This document shows positions 38,176-46,386 of a DNA stretch of 64,000 nucleotides, in pieces. The number at the start of each line of letters is the position of its first letter. Position 1 is the first letter of the stretch. The notes beneath the pieces were generated by a model that saw only the letters and a list, made by a program, of their open reading frames with translations, ran no database searches and had not been told where the DNA came from. The DNA is from Diacronema lutheri (taxonomy: Eukaryota; Haptophyta; Pavlovophyceae; Pavlovales; Pavlovaceae): NCBI GenBank assembly GCA_019448385.1, contig JAGTXO010000021.1, forward strand, positions 434,001 to 498,000, read 5' to 3'. Position numbers and translations under genes: made by a program.

Positions 38176-38835
38176 TCACTCGGCGTCGTCAAACTCGCCA
38201 GTCACGATCGTGTCCGCGTCAAGCTTGAGCTGGGCGTAGATGCGCACGCTACTTCGATACATGACGTGCACGGCGAACATGAGCAGGAGCGTCATTGGCA
38301 CGGAGAGCTCTGCAACCCGGCGGCGCGCGTCGGGACGCGCGCGCGCGCGTGAGCCTCCGCGACGCTGGCGCGTGCGCGCGCGCGCATCGCCGTGAGAGAG
38401 CTCACCCCACGAGAACTGCATCCACGAGTAGAGCAGCGCGGAGAACTGGAAGCACAGCAGGCCGAGGCTGAAGCATGCGAAGGTGAAGCGGTAGTGCGTC
38501 ATCATCCCGTCGACTGCCTTGTGCATCGAGCCGTCCGGCCCGCGCAGCGCGAGGCCCGGGCCGAGGATCGCGCAGAGCGTCGCGTTGACGACGGTGAGCA
38601 TCTCGAGGCCCATGATGCACGTCGTGACGACGAGGTAGACCGTCTGCACGATGTCATTCGCCTCGTCGGTGAACGGCACCTCGGTGAGGCCGTACCACGC
38701 AAACCCGGCGAGTAGCGCGGCCTGCGTGCTGATCGAGAGGCAGTTGTTCGTATAGAAGTTGAGCTCGCGCTCGCGGATGCGCAGCAAATTGACCTTGAGG
38801 TTAGTACGCAGAGCCGCCTTGTCGGCGTAGAGCAT
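38176..38835 (-). CDS. ORAI-like four-helix membrane protein, paralogue B (pore Glu conserved)
   Basis: Exons 38835-38406 and 38309-38176 (intron 96 bp, GTGAGC...TTGCAG), 187 residues, near ORAI core size. Sequence order: LLRIRERELNFYTNNC amphipathic helix; TM1 STQAALLAGFAWYGLTEVPF; TM2 VVTTCIMGLEMLTVVNATL; signature ILGPGLALRGPDGSMHKAVDG; TM3 CFSLGLLCFQFSALLYSWMQ; TM4 PMTLLLMFAVHVMYR; then IYAQLKLDAD. TM1 aligns with ORAI1 SALLSGFAMVAMVEV without gaps and places Glu at the selectivity-filter position (Glu106 of ORAI1). The TM3 glutamate of ORAI1 is absent. This makes it the best channel candidate of the three. The start is 138 bp from the divergent plastid S1 gene. Confidence 0.7.
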   Translation of the reverse strand: MLYADKAALRTNLKVNLLRIRERELNFYTNNCLSISTQAALLAGFAWYGLTEVPFTDEANDIVQTVYLVVTTCIMGLEMLTVVNATLCAILGPGLALRGPDGSMHKAVDGMMTHYRFTFACFSLGLLCFQFSALLYSWMQFSWGELSHGDARARTRQRRGGSRARARPDARRRVAELSVPMTLLLMFAVHVMYRSSVRIYAQLKLDADTIVTGEFDDAE

Positions 38836-38972
38836 CGCCCCGCGCGCGGCCTCGTGCCCCGCGCGGGCGGACGCTCAGGCCGTCGTGACCCGCCACAAAA
38901 GCCCGTGTTCGGCCTTTCAAAGCCCTTTTAGGTTTTACCGCCTTCAGTACGGCTGCTTCGAAAGGCGCCTTC

Positions 38973-40220
38973 ATGATGAGGCGCGTGGCAATCACAGTCG
39001 CAACCGTGGCCGCCCTGCTGGAGGGCGGCGCGGCCATGCGCGCGGGCGCCGCGGCGAGGCGGCAGGCATCGGCGTTCCGGATGGTGGCCGCGTTGGACCG
39101 GCCGATCGTCCAGACCGTGGAGAGCCTCATCGAGATGCCCAACAAGGTGCCGAACCGGATGTTCAACAAGGCAAAGCTCAAGATGCCGCTCAACGGCATC
39201 GAGCCGGTGGGCGAGGGCGACGCGGACAAGGACCCGGAGATTCTGCCGGTGCGCGAGTACGAGGAGCCGTTCTTCAGCTATTCCGACTTCTCCAGCCAAA
39301 TTGGCGGCTTCACCAAGCGCGTGACGAAGGGGAGCAACTGCACGGGCCGCGTGATCCTGCTGCAGCCCTCCGGCGCGCTTGTCGACATTGGCACCAAATC
39401 GAACGCGCTCGTGCCGAACAGCGAGGCGAGCCTCACGCAAGTGGACGACCTGTCGACCATTTTCGAGCTCGGCAAGTCGTACACATTTGAGGTGATCACG
39501 AGCGAGGACGAGAACGGCCAGCTGCAGCTCTCGCGCAAGCGGCTGATGTACGCCGAGGCCTGGAACAAGATCGACGCGCTCCTCGCAGAAGACGCGCAAT
39601 TCGAGACGGTCGTCAACTCGGTGAACCGCGGCGGCGCCGTCGTGATCATCGAGGGTCTCCGCGCCTTCCTCCCAGGCAGCCACCTCGTCGGCCGCACCGC
39701 TTCCGAGGACATGGTCGGCCAGAAGATTCCGTGCAAGTTCCTCGACGTCGACAAGGAGAACTCGCGGATCGTCGTTTCGAACCGGCGCGCAGTGGTGGAC
39801 AAGGAGATGAAGGACATCGAGATCGGCCAGGTTGTCGACGGCGTCGTGACGGCGATCAAGCCGTACGGTGCGTTTGTATCGATGAACGGCGTCGCCGGCC
39901 TGCTGCACATCTCGCAGATCTCGTCCGATCGTGTCACCTCGCTCGAGAAGACGCTGCCGATTGGCACCAAGCTCAAGTGCATGGTCGTCTCGCAGGACGC
40001 GAGCAAGGGCCGCCTCGCCCTCTCGACCAAGACGCTCGAGGCCACGCCCGGCGAGATGTTGCGCGACCCCGAGGCCGTCTTCAACAACGCCGAGCAGAAC
40101 GCGGCGAACTACCTGCAGCGCGTCGAGGCGGAGCGCAAGGCGCGCGAGGCGGCGGCGCAGGAAGTCATCCTCGGCCTCGAATCGGCGCTCTCTGGCACGA
40201 GCGCGACGGACAACGCCTAA
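38973..40220 (+). CDS. rps1: plastid 30S ribosomal protein S1
   Basis: A 415-residue intronless protein with three S1 RNA-binding domains: about residues 110-180 (TGRVILLQPSGALVDIGTKS), 195-265 (AVVIIEGLRAFLPGSHL) and 280-350 (GQVVDGVVTAIKPYGAFVSM, AGLLHISQIS). A three-domain S1 of this size is typical of plastid S1. The N-terminus has a hydrophobic segment (RRVAITVATVAALLEGGAAM) followed by an Arg/Ala-rich stretch, fitting a signal plus transit peptide. The C-terminal tail is acidic/Ala-rich and helical. It binds mRNA at plastid translation initiation. The AT-rich sequence TTTCAAAGCCCTTTTAGGTTTTA about 50 bp upstream may be promoter. Confidence 0.92.
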   Translation: MMRRVAITVATVAALLEGGAAMRAGAAARRQASAFRMVAALDRPIVQTVESLIEMPNKVPNRMFNKAKLKMPLNGIEPVGEGDADKDPEILPVREYEEPFFSYSDFSSQIGGFTKRVTKGSNCTGRVILLQPSGALVDIGTKSNALVPNSEASLTQVDDLSTIFELGKSYTFEVITSEDENGQLQLSRKRLMYAEAWNKIDALLAEDAQFETVVNSVNRGGAVVIIEGLRAFLPGSHLVGRTASEDMVGQKIPCKFLDVDKENSRIVVSNRRAVVDKEMKDIEIGQVVDGVVTAIKPYGAFVSMNGVAGLLHISQISSDRVTSLEKTLPIGTKLKCMVVSQDASKGRLALSTKTLEATPGEMLRDPEAVFNNAEQNAANYLQRVEAERKAREAAAQEVILGLESALSGTSATDNA

Positions 40221-40414
40221 ACGCACGCAGCGCGCGTGCGGAACGCGCGCGCCGGACGTGCACCGCCGTCGGCTGGCCGCCGCATCGCGGTTGGCCCTTC
40301 GGCGCGCTCGGCCGCGCGGTGTGCAGCTCTCACGTGGCGAGGGAGGGGAGCGAGGCGATTTGTCTGCGTCGGTGAACGGCACCCGGCAATTAGAGTCAAA
40401 ACGCCTGTCTGCAG

Positions 40415-40457
40415 CGCGCCCTCCCCCCCCCTCCCCCCCCCCCCCCCCCCCCCCCCG
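40415..40457. repeat. poly-C tract between convergent genes
   Basis: C runs of up to about 30 bases with few interruptions, directly downstream of the SHOCT protein stop on the minus strand (G run in that transcript). Confidence 0.9.
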
Positions 40458-40470
40458 CCCCCTCCGGGGT

Positions 40471-41301
40471 TTATTCATGCTCGAAATCAAAGTCCTCGTC
40501 CGCGCCCTCGGCCTCGCCACCATCAACACATCCTCCGTCTCCCTCGCACACCGCATCTGGCACCTCATGCTGCCCGCGCTTGCGCTTGCTCGGCTTGGTC
40601 CGGCTGCCGTGCGCGGACGCCGCGGCGCCCGACGTGGGCGCGTCCGATTCCTCCGTGACGACGTTGGTGGAATCAGCGCGCAACGCTGAGAGCAGCTCGA
40701 CGCGTGCCGAGCCGGGCAGACACCAACCGCCAAGCGTGCGAATCCACTTGCCGCCGAGAGCGCGGAGCGCGTCGACGAGCTGCTTGGTGTCGCCCGTGAC
40801 GAGCACCGCACGCTTATGCCGCGACACGCGCACGTGCGCGTGCGCCTGTGCCGCTGCCGCGCGCGCCAGCGTGGCGCCCTTCACGCCTTGCAGACGCGCC
40901 TCGCGCCGCGCGACCGCATCCCCCTCGGCCGTGTCCTCGTCGACGGCGACGCCGCGCTTCTCGAGCTCGGCGCGGAGCTCGGCGACCGTCTTGTCGCGAA
41001 AGCGCCACGCCTCTAGACGCGCCTCCCACGTCGCCCCACCGACCGCCTTGAGGTGCGCCTTGTTGCCGAGCGTGTCGCCCGTGACAAGCACGCCGCCCTG
41101 CTCGCACGCCCCGAGGATGAGCGACCGAGCTGCGTCCGCGTGGCGAGCGGCGAGCGGCGCGGGCGCGCTCGGCGTAGGCGCACTCGGCGCAGCGTCGAGC
41201 CCGAGCAGCTGCTTCTTCTTCGCCGTAAACTCGTCCTCCGTCAGCAAGCCCTCGTCCAGCAATTCCTTGAGCTGGCGCAGCTCCGCGACGGGGAGGGACA
41301 T
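40471..41301 (-). CDS. SHOCT-domain protein with two GDT...GGxW modules
   Basis: A 276-residue intronless protein. Residues 5-34 (LRQLKELLDEGLLTEDEFTA) form a SHOCT helix pair, a short oligomerisation domain. Two copies of a small module follow: VLVTGDTLGNKAHLKAVGGATW and VLVTGDTKQLVDALRALGGKW, each ending in an aromatic WRF/GWCLP. This GDT-to-GGxW unit resembles a motif I have seen in phage and bacterial proteins of unknown function. The second copy follows a helical spacer. The C-terminus has a basic KPSKRKRG cluster, likely a nuclear signal, and ends in an acidic DEDFDFEHE. Function unknown; nucleic-acid binding is a guess. Confidence 0.7.
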   Translation of the reverse strand: MSLPVAELRQLKELLDEGLLTEDEFTAKKKQLLGLDAAPSAPTPSAPAPLAARHADAARSLILGACEQGGVLVTGDTLGNKAHLKAVGGATWEARLEAWRFRDKTVAELRAELEKRGVAVDEDTAEGDAVARREARLQGVKGATLARAAAAQAHAHVRVSRHKRAVLVTGDTKQLVDALRALGGKWIRTLGGWCLPGSARVELLSALRADSTNVVTEESDAPTSGAAASAHGSRTKPSKRKRGQHEVPDAVCEGDGGCVDGGEAEGADEDFDFEHE

Positions 41302-41438
41302 GCCCAACCCTCTATCTCCCTCACGCCCTTCTCCCGCGCTCCCAAATTCCAACCAAGGGGTTGGCCTTGGCACTTGGCCTCACGGTCTCACGACTCACGG
41401 GCCTTGTGACTCCACGCGGCGAACGGTCCTGCCGTTCA

Positions 41439-42619
41439 TCAGAGTCGCGGCTGCAGCCACAGCACCTCGTGTCGACCGCATCGCGTGCGCTGCATCGCCG
41501 CGAGCCAACGCGACCCGACATGCGCCGGACGGCGCGCGACGCGGCGGCGGTGCGCCCCTTGTTGCGCGCGCGCACGTCGAGCAGAACGCGCAGATCGTGC
41601 GCGCGCGCGCGCGTCCTTGTGCATGCAGTGCAATATGTCGACCAGCACGCGCGCGTCCGTGACGCGCGCAGCGCGGTGCGCCGGCCTGGCGCGGCGTCTT
41701 GCACGGCCTGGCGCCGTCCCGTGCGAGAGCATCTGGCTGAGCCGCGCGCCGAGCGACGCGCTCCGGTGGCCAATGGGCGTATGCAGCCGCAGTGCGGCGC
41801 GCACGTCGACGCCGGAGGGGAGAGCTGCGCATGGCGTTCGGGCGGCCGGCGGCGCGCCGTTGCGGGGCACAGCGCTTTGGGCGGCGCGCCGCGATGGCAC
41901 CGTGTCGGTCGACAGGGCTGAGGCCGGTGCGAGCGGCCAATGGGCCATGCCAACGCGGAGGCCATCGCTCATCGCATGAAGCCAAAGCCGTGGGCGTGGC
42001 GCTGCCGTTTGCCGCGCGGGGCAGACCGCGCCGGCCATGTGCCCACACCGTTCAATCGCGTCTGTGCGGCGATGAAGTTCAGCGCAACCCTGTGCGCGGC
42101 TTGGAGCGCGGTGGAGTCGTGAGCGCTCAGCCGGAGCGTTGATGGCTCGCTGTCGCGCATCGGACGAGGGAGGCTCACCTTGACCATCGGGCACGATTTG
42201 TCAAGGAGCGCGCGCAGCTCGAGCACTTGCGTGCCACGCAGGCACCGCGGGACGGCGGTCGCGGCGGAGACCAAAGGAGTAGTTGGACCAGCACATCCCG
42301 CCGACATCGCCGCGCGCAGTTGCGCGAGCACGCCGCGGCGCGAGCGGCACTTGCGCAGTTCGTCGCCGCGCGTCTCCACGAGCGACGCGCGGAGCCATGC
42401 CGGGTGCGCGAACGAAGCGGCGACGGCCTGGCTCGGCGAGGCGCCCTTGCTGGCTTCAACTAGGAGCGGCAGGGCCGAGCCGATGAGGTGCGCGCACTGC
42501 TCGTCGGCCCCGGCAAGCCGCACGAGCTCCGTCGCCACTTCCACTCCGTCCTCCGCCATCCGGTCGGGGACCAGGACCGGTCCGCAACCAGTTTTGCTAC
42601 CACCGGAGTCCGGACTCAC
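41439..42619 (-). CDS. unknown protein, split frame
   Basis: ATG 42619 opens a natural-looking frame (MSPDSGGSKTG..., VEVATELVRLAGADEQCAHL) ending in frame at 41969. The better continuation is in another frame (LWLHAMSDGLRVGMAHWPLA...VDVRAALRLHTPIGHRSAS...VTDARVLVDILHCMHKD). A phase-1 intron at 42048-42002 (47 bases, GTGTGG...GGCAG) would join them, though it is shorter than the other introns here. Beyond 41600 the frames become Arg-rich and the C-terminus is uncertain; a further intron starting in the GC repeat near 41610 is possible. No family recognised. Confidence 0.35.
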
Positions 42620-42707
42620 TCCGGAGTCGACTTCAGAAAGTCTCCGACAGCGACCGATGGGCAGTGAGCCAGTGGCAACCTGAGTCGCCTCGCGCTCCGA
42701 GCCGGCG

Positions 42708-44714
42708 CTAGTAGGCCGCGCCGGCCGCGCCTCCCTCCTCGATCACGCCCGCGCCAAGGCAGACGTCGCCGTTATAGAAGGCGGCAAACTGGCCGGGGGC
42801 GAGGCCCTTGTCGGCGGTGGCGAGGCGCACGCGCGCGCTCCGCCCGTCGGCGCCGAGCTCGAGCTCGCCGTCCTTGCTCCCGTCGCCGTGCCGCACCTGT
42901 ACTCCCAGCCGCACGCGCTCGCCTGGCGCGCACGGCGGCGCGCCAGCCGTCCAGGAGATGTCGCGGACACTCATCGCATGGCGGCGCTCGCCAACGGCGG
43001 CGTACATATTGGAAACGAAGATCTTGTTTGAGCCTGCGTCCTTTGCGACGACGTGCCACGGCCCGTGCGCGGCGTACTGCGGCCACAGGCACGGCACGAG
43101 GCCCCGCCTCTGACCAACCGTGTGATACCATATGCCCCTGTGCTCGCCAAGCACGATGGAAGTCTCCCACTCGACGATCGGGCCGGGCTGCTCGCCCAGG
43201 TGGTGCCGCAAGAACTCGTCAAAGTGCAGCCTGCCAAGGAAGCAGACGCCCTGGCTGTCCTTGCGAGCGCTCGTCGGCAGCTGTGTGCGCGCGGCGAGCG
43301 CGCGCACGTCCGCCTTGGGCATGCCGCCGATGGGGAAGCGCAACTTGGAGAGCTGCGCCTGCGTGAGGCCCGAGAGGAAATAGGACTGGTCCTTGTGCCG
43401 GTCCACTGCGCGCACCAGCTGCACCGCCTCGCCGCCGTCTGCGCGCGGCGCGGCACGCAGCTGGGCGTAGTGTCCGCTCGCAACCGCCGCGAAACGGCGG
43501 CCAATGGAATCAAGGAAGACGCCAAACTTGATGCGCGAGTTGCACATCACGTCCGGGTTGGGCGTGCGCCCCGCCCGAGCCTCGCTCACCAGGTAGCTCA
43601 CGACGCGCTCCCAATACTCCGCCTGCACCGAGACCGCCTCGAGGGGCACCGCGAGCTGGTCGCACACAGCGCGGCAATAGGCCCAGTCCTCCTCCCACGG
43701 GCAGTCGGAGAGGTCGGCGAGCTCGTCAGCGAGCCAGACGCGCAGGTAGAAGGCGCGCACGGGCACGCCCTGCTGCACGAGCAGCTGCAGCGCAACCGAC
43801 GAGTCGACACCACCGGAGAGCAGCATGGCGACGGACTCCGAGTCACGCGCGGACGAGGCCGCCCCCGGGTCCGTCCAGTACGCGTTGCGCAGTGCTGGTG
43901 GTGCGGGCAGCGCGACCGTCGCCTCGTCGAGCGCCGAGCGGCCGGACGGTGCCACACTCGCATCCGCCACCGCCGCGTCGCCGCGCGCGCGCGGCGCGCG
44001 CGTGCGCGCCGGCGGCGGCGGCGGCGGGCGCGGCGCGTCGGCGAGCGCGGCCTCGATCTGCGCGCATGCGCTCTTCACAATGTTGTCCAGCCCGTTGATC
44101 CGGCTCGGTGTCACCGACCCGTCCAGCGCCGCGAGCTGCCTGATCGACGCGGACGTGAGCGCGAGAATCGACGATGCGCTCGCGCCGTGCAGCCCGTCGA
44201 CGACGAGCGCGAGGAGGCCGCGCGAGAGCGCGGCGTCGGACGAGCCGGCAAGCTGCGCGCGGCCCTGCTCGTCGACCGTTGCGGACACGTACGTGACCGA
44301 CGCGCAGCCTCGCACGCGCTCCGCACCGGCCGGCGGCGGCGCGCTCCCGTCCGCGCACCGCGCGGACGACGCGCCAAGCTGCACGAGCGCGAGCGCGCGC
44401 GCACGGCTGTCGGGGGCCTCACGCAGCACTTGCGCGAGCTCGACAAGCCGCGCGGGCATCGCACCGCCCGCAAGCGGCGCGGGCGGCTCGCCCGCGCCGT
44501 CGCCGTCGCCCGTGCGGCCGGCGCGCGCGGAGAGCGCGCGCGCGCCGCGCGCGCGCGTCGCGGCGGCGGCGGCGGCGGGCCCGGCGGCGGCGGTGGCGGC
44601 ACGCGGGACGGCGGCCGCGCGCAGCGCGCGCGCCGCACAGAGTGTCGCCGGCGGCAGGCTCACGTGCGCGAGGCACACGAGCAGCGCCGGACGCCGGAGC
44701 CGGAGGGCGCGCAT
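42708..44714 (-). CDS. mnmA: fusion of SufE sulfur acceptor and MnmA tRNA 2-thiouridylase, plastid-type
   Basis: A 668-residue intronless protein. After a hydrophobic leader (LLVCLAHVSLPPATLC) and an Ala/Arg-rich transit stretch, residues about 85-220 form a SufE domain: RLVELAQVLREAPDSRARAL, ERVRGCASVTYVSA with the sulfur-accepting Cys, LLALVVDGLHGASASSILAL, VTPSRINGLDNIV. A Pro-rich linker leads to MnmA (about 290-668): PP-loop MLLSGGVDSSVALQLL, catalytic Cys in NPDVMCNSRIKF and GVCFLGRLHF, substrate loop GQRRGLVPCLWP and the C-terminal barrel. SufE receives persulfide from the SufS desulfurase; MnmA makes s2U34 in tRNAs for Lys, Glu and Gln. One chain could channel sulfur directly. The start is 72 bp from the divergent translocator ATG. 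Confidence 0.92.
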   Translation of the reverse strand: MRALRLRRPALLVCLAHVSLPPATLCAARALRAAAVPRAATAAAGPAAAAAATRARGARALSARAGRTGDGDGAGEPPAPLAGGAMPARLVELAQVLREAPDSRARALALVQLGASSARCADGSAPPPAGAERVRGCASVTYVSATVDEQGRAQLAGSSDAALSRGLLALVVDGLHGASASSILALTSASIRQLAALDGSVTPSRINGLDNIVKSACAQIEAALADAPRPPPPPPARTRAPRARGDAAVADASVAPSGRSALDEATVALPAPPALRNAYWTDPGAASSARDSESVAMLLSGGVDSSVALQLLVQQGVPVRAFYLRVWLADELADLSDCPWEEDWAYCRAVCDQLAVPLEAVSVQAEYWERVVSYLVSEARAGRTPNPDVMCNSRIKFGVFLDSIGRRFAAVASGHYAQLRAAPRADGGEAVQLVRAVDRHKDQSYFLSGLTQAQLSKLRFPIGGMPKADVRALAARTQLPTSARKDSQGVCFLGRLHFDEFLRHHLGEQPGPIVEWETSIVLGEHRGIWYHTVGQRRGLVPCLWPQYAAHGPWHVVAKDAGSNKIFVSNMYAAVGERRHAMSVRDISWTAGAPPCAPGERVRLGVQVRHGDGSKDGELELGADGRSARVRLATADKGLAPGQFAAFYNGDVCLGAGVIEEGGAAGAAY

Positions 44715-44730
44715 GGAGGGCCAGTGGCCA

Positions 44731-44772
44731 CGTTTTAAAGGGCCCGTCCGAATTTTCAATTTTAGAATAATT
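44731..44772. promoter_or_regulatory. AT-rich bidirectional promoter islets
   Basis: CGTTTTAAAG (44731-44740) faces the SufE-MnmA start at 44714, and GAATTTTCAATTTTAGAATA (44750-44769) faces the translocator start at 44787. Together they fill the 72-bp gap and mirror islets at other gene starts. Confidence 0.45.
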
Positions 44773-44786
44773 GCACGCTAGCGTTC

Positions 44787-46160
44787 ATGGCCGCGCCGGG
44801 CCACCGGCAACTCGTTTTATTGCTGCTCGCGCACGCGTTCGCCGCGCGCGCGCTCGTCGTCGAGAAGCCGCGGATGCCTGCCTCAACGCTCGCGCGCCGC
44901 GCTGCGCCGCTCGCCCAGCCGACGCCCGGCACGCGTCTCGCTTGCGCGGCCGGCGTGGCTTGCGCGGCCGGCGCCGGCGATGACGACGACGAGGTCGTCT
45001 TCGTGCCGCTCGGCGCGGCGTCGGCGACGGGCCCGCCGCATTTCCGCCGCGCGGGCGAGGCGGGCGCTCCGGTGGCTGAGAGTCGGCGCGCGCGCGCGCT
45101 CCGCTTGCTCCGCGTCTGCGCGCTCCTCGGCGCGTGGTACGGCTGCAACTTCGCCTACTCGATCACGAACAAGGCAGCGCTCGGCCTCTGGCCCTTCCCG
45201 TTCACGTTCGGCGCGATCCAGCTGGGCGTGGGCATCGCGTACGTGCTGGTGCTGTGGAGCCCGCTGCCCGTGTACGACCGCGCCGCGCCGCGCCGCTGGC
45301 GCACCACCACGCTCCGCGCGCACCCGACCTTCACGCGCGAGCACGTGCGCGAGATGCTGCCGGCGGCGTTCCTGCTCGCCGTTGGCCACACCGCCGCGAC
45401 GGCCGCGCCAGCGTACGGCTCGGTGGCGTTCACCAACGTGGTGAAGACGACGGAGACGCTGTTCGCGTCGATCTGCCTCGCGCTCGTCTCCCGCGAGATC
45501 TTCCCGCCCCTCGTCTACGCGACCCTCGTACCGGTCGTCGTCGGCGTCGCGCTCGCCACCGTGCACGAGCTCGACTTCTCGTGGTTCACGCTCGGCGCGT
45601 GCGGCGTCTCGATGAACGCCTTCGCGCTCTACTCGATCTGGGCGAAGCGGCTGATGGCGCGCAGCCCGTACCGCGAGCACGGCGCCGCCGCGCTCTACTC
45701 GGCCCTCACGATCCTGTCGTTCGCGCTCCTCGTGCCGGCGGCGCTGCTCCTCGAGGGCCGAGCGATCCGCGCGTGGTGGGCGGACGCGGCGCGCGACGCG
45801 GCGGCGCGCGCGGACGGCGGCGGCGCGCTGTCGGCGCGGCTCGTCCGGCTGCTCGTGCTCACCGGACTGTGTAACTATTTGTCCAACGAGCTCGCGTTCT
45901 GCGTGCTCGACCTCTGCTCGCCGCTCACGTACGCCGTCGCCAACACGCTCAAGCGCGTGCTCGTGATCGTCGGCTCGGTCCTCACCTTCCGCACGCGCGT
46001 CACGCCGGCGGGCGCGCTCGGCGCCGGGCTCGCGCTCGTCGGCGCGCTGCTCTACTCGCTTGCGCTCAATTCGGCGCACGTGCACCACCGGCGCGCGCCT
46101 GCGGGCGAGCTCGCGGCGCGGCTCGCGGCGGCGAGCGGCCGCCACGCGCACGCGAGGTAG
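44787..46160 (+). CDS. plastid triose-phosphate/phosphate translocator family protein
   Basis: A 457-residue intronless member of the drug/metabolite transporter superfamily, TPT group. The signal peptide (QLVLLLLAHAFAARALVVE) and an Ala-rich transit stretch precede a domain with eight to ten helices. Family signatures are WYGCNFAYSITNKAALGLWPF, VGHTAATAAPAYGSVAFTNVVKTTE, ALATVHELDFSWFTLGACG, NAFALYSIWAKRLM and the C-terminal LSNELAFCVLDLCSPLTYAVANTLKR, which holds the substrate Lys/Arg. Such carriers exchange phosphate for phosphorylated C3/C5/C6 compounds across plastid membranes. The specific substrate cannot be told. A His-rich tail (HVHHRR) is unusual. Confidence 0.88.
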   Translation: MAAPGHRQLVLLLLAHAFAARALVVEKPRMPASTLARRAAPLAQPTPGTRLACAAGVACAAGAGDDDDEVVFVPLGAASATGPPHFRRAGEAGAPVAESRRARALRLLRVCALLGAWYGCNFAYSITNKAALGLWPFPFTFGAIQLGVGIAYVLVLWSPLPVYDRAAPRRWRTTTLRAHPTFTREHVREMLPAAFLLAVGHTAATAAPAYGSVAFTNVVKTTETLFASICLALVSREIFPPLVYATLVPVVVGVALATVHELDFSWFTLGACGVSMNAFALYSIWAKRLMARSPYREHGAAALYSALTILSFALLVPAALLLEGRAIRAWWADAARDAAARADGGGALSARLVRLLVLTGLCNYLSNELAFCVLDLCSPLTYAVANTLKRVLVIVGSVLTFRTRVTPAGALGAGLALVGALLYSLALNSAHVHHRRAPAGELAARLAAASGRHAHAR

Positions 46161-46386
46161 AGTGGCGAGGAGGGAGCGCGCTTCCGGTGGCTGGCAGATG
46201 TTGCCATGCCGGGCCCTTGTACATGTTTGCGCAAATTTCAGAGTCGGCCCCACCGGCGTCGCGTGCGCCGCGCCGTGCGGCGGCGCGCCGCCGCTCGGCG
46301 AGCATCAGCCGAAACGGTCGGCCGAAACGGTCGGCGCATGTCGCGGCGCTCCGCCCGGCGCCGCGCGCGTCGCCCCGCCGACGGCG

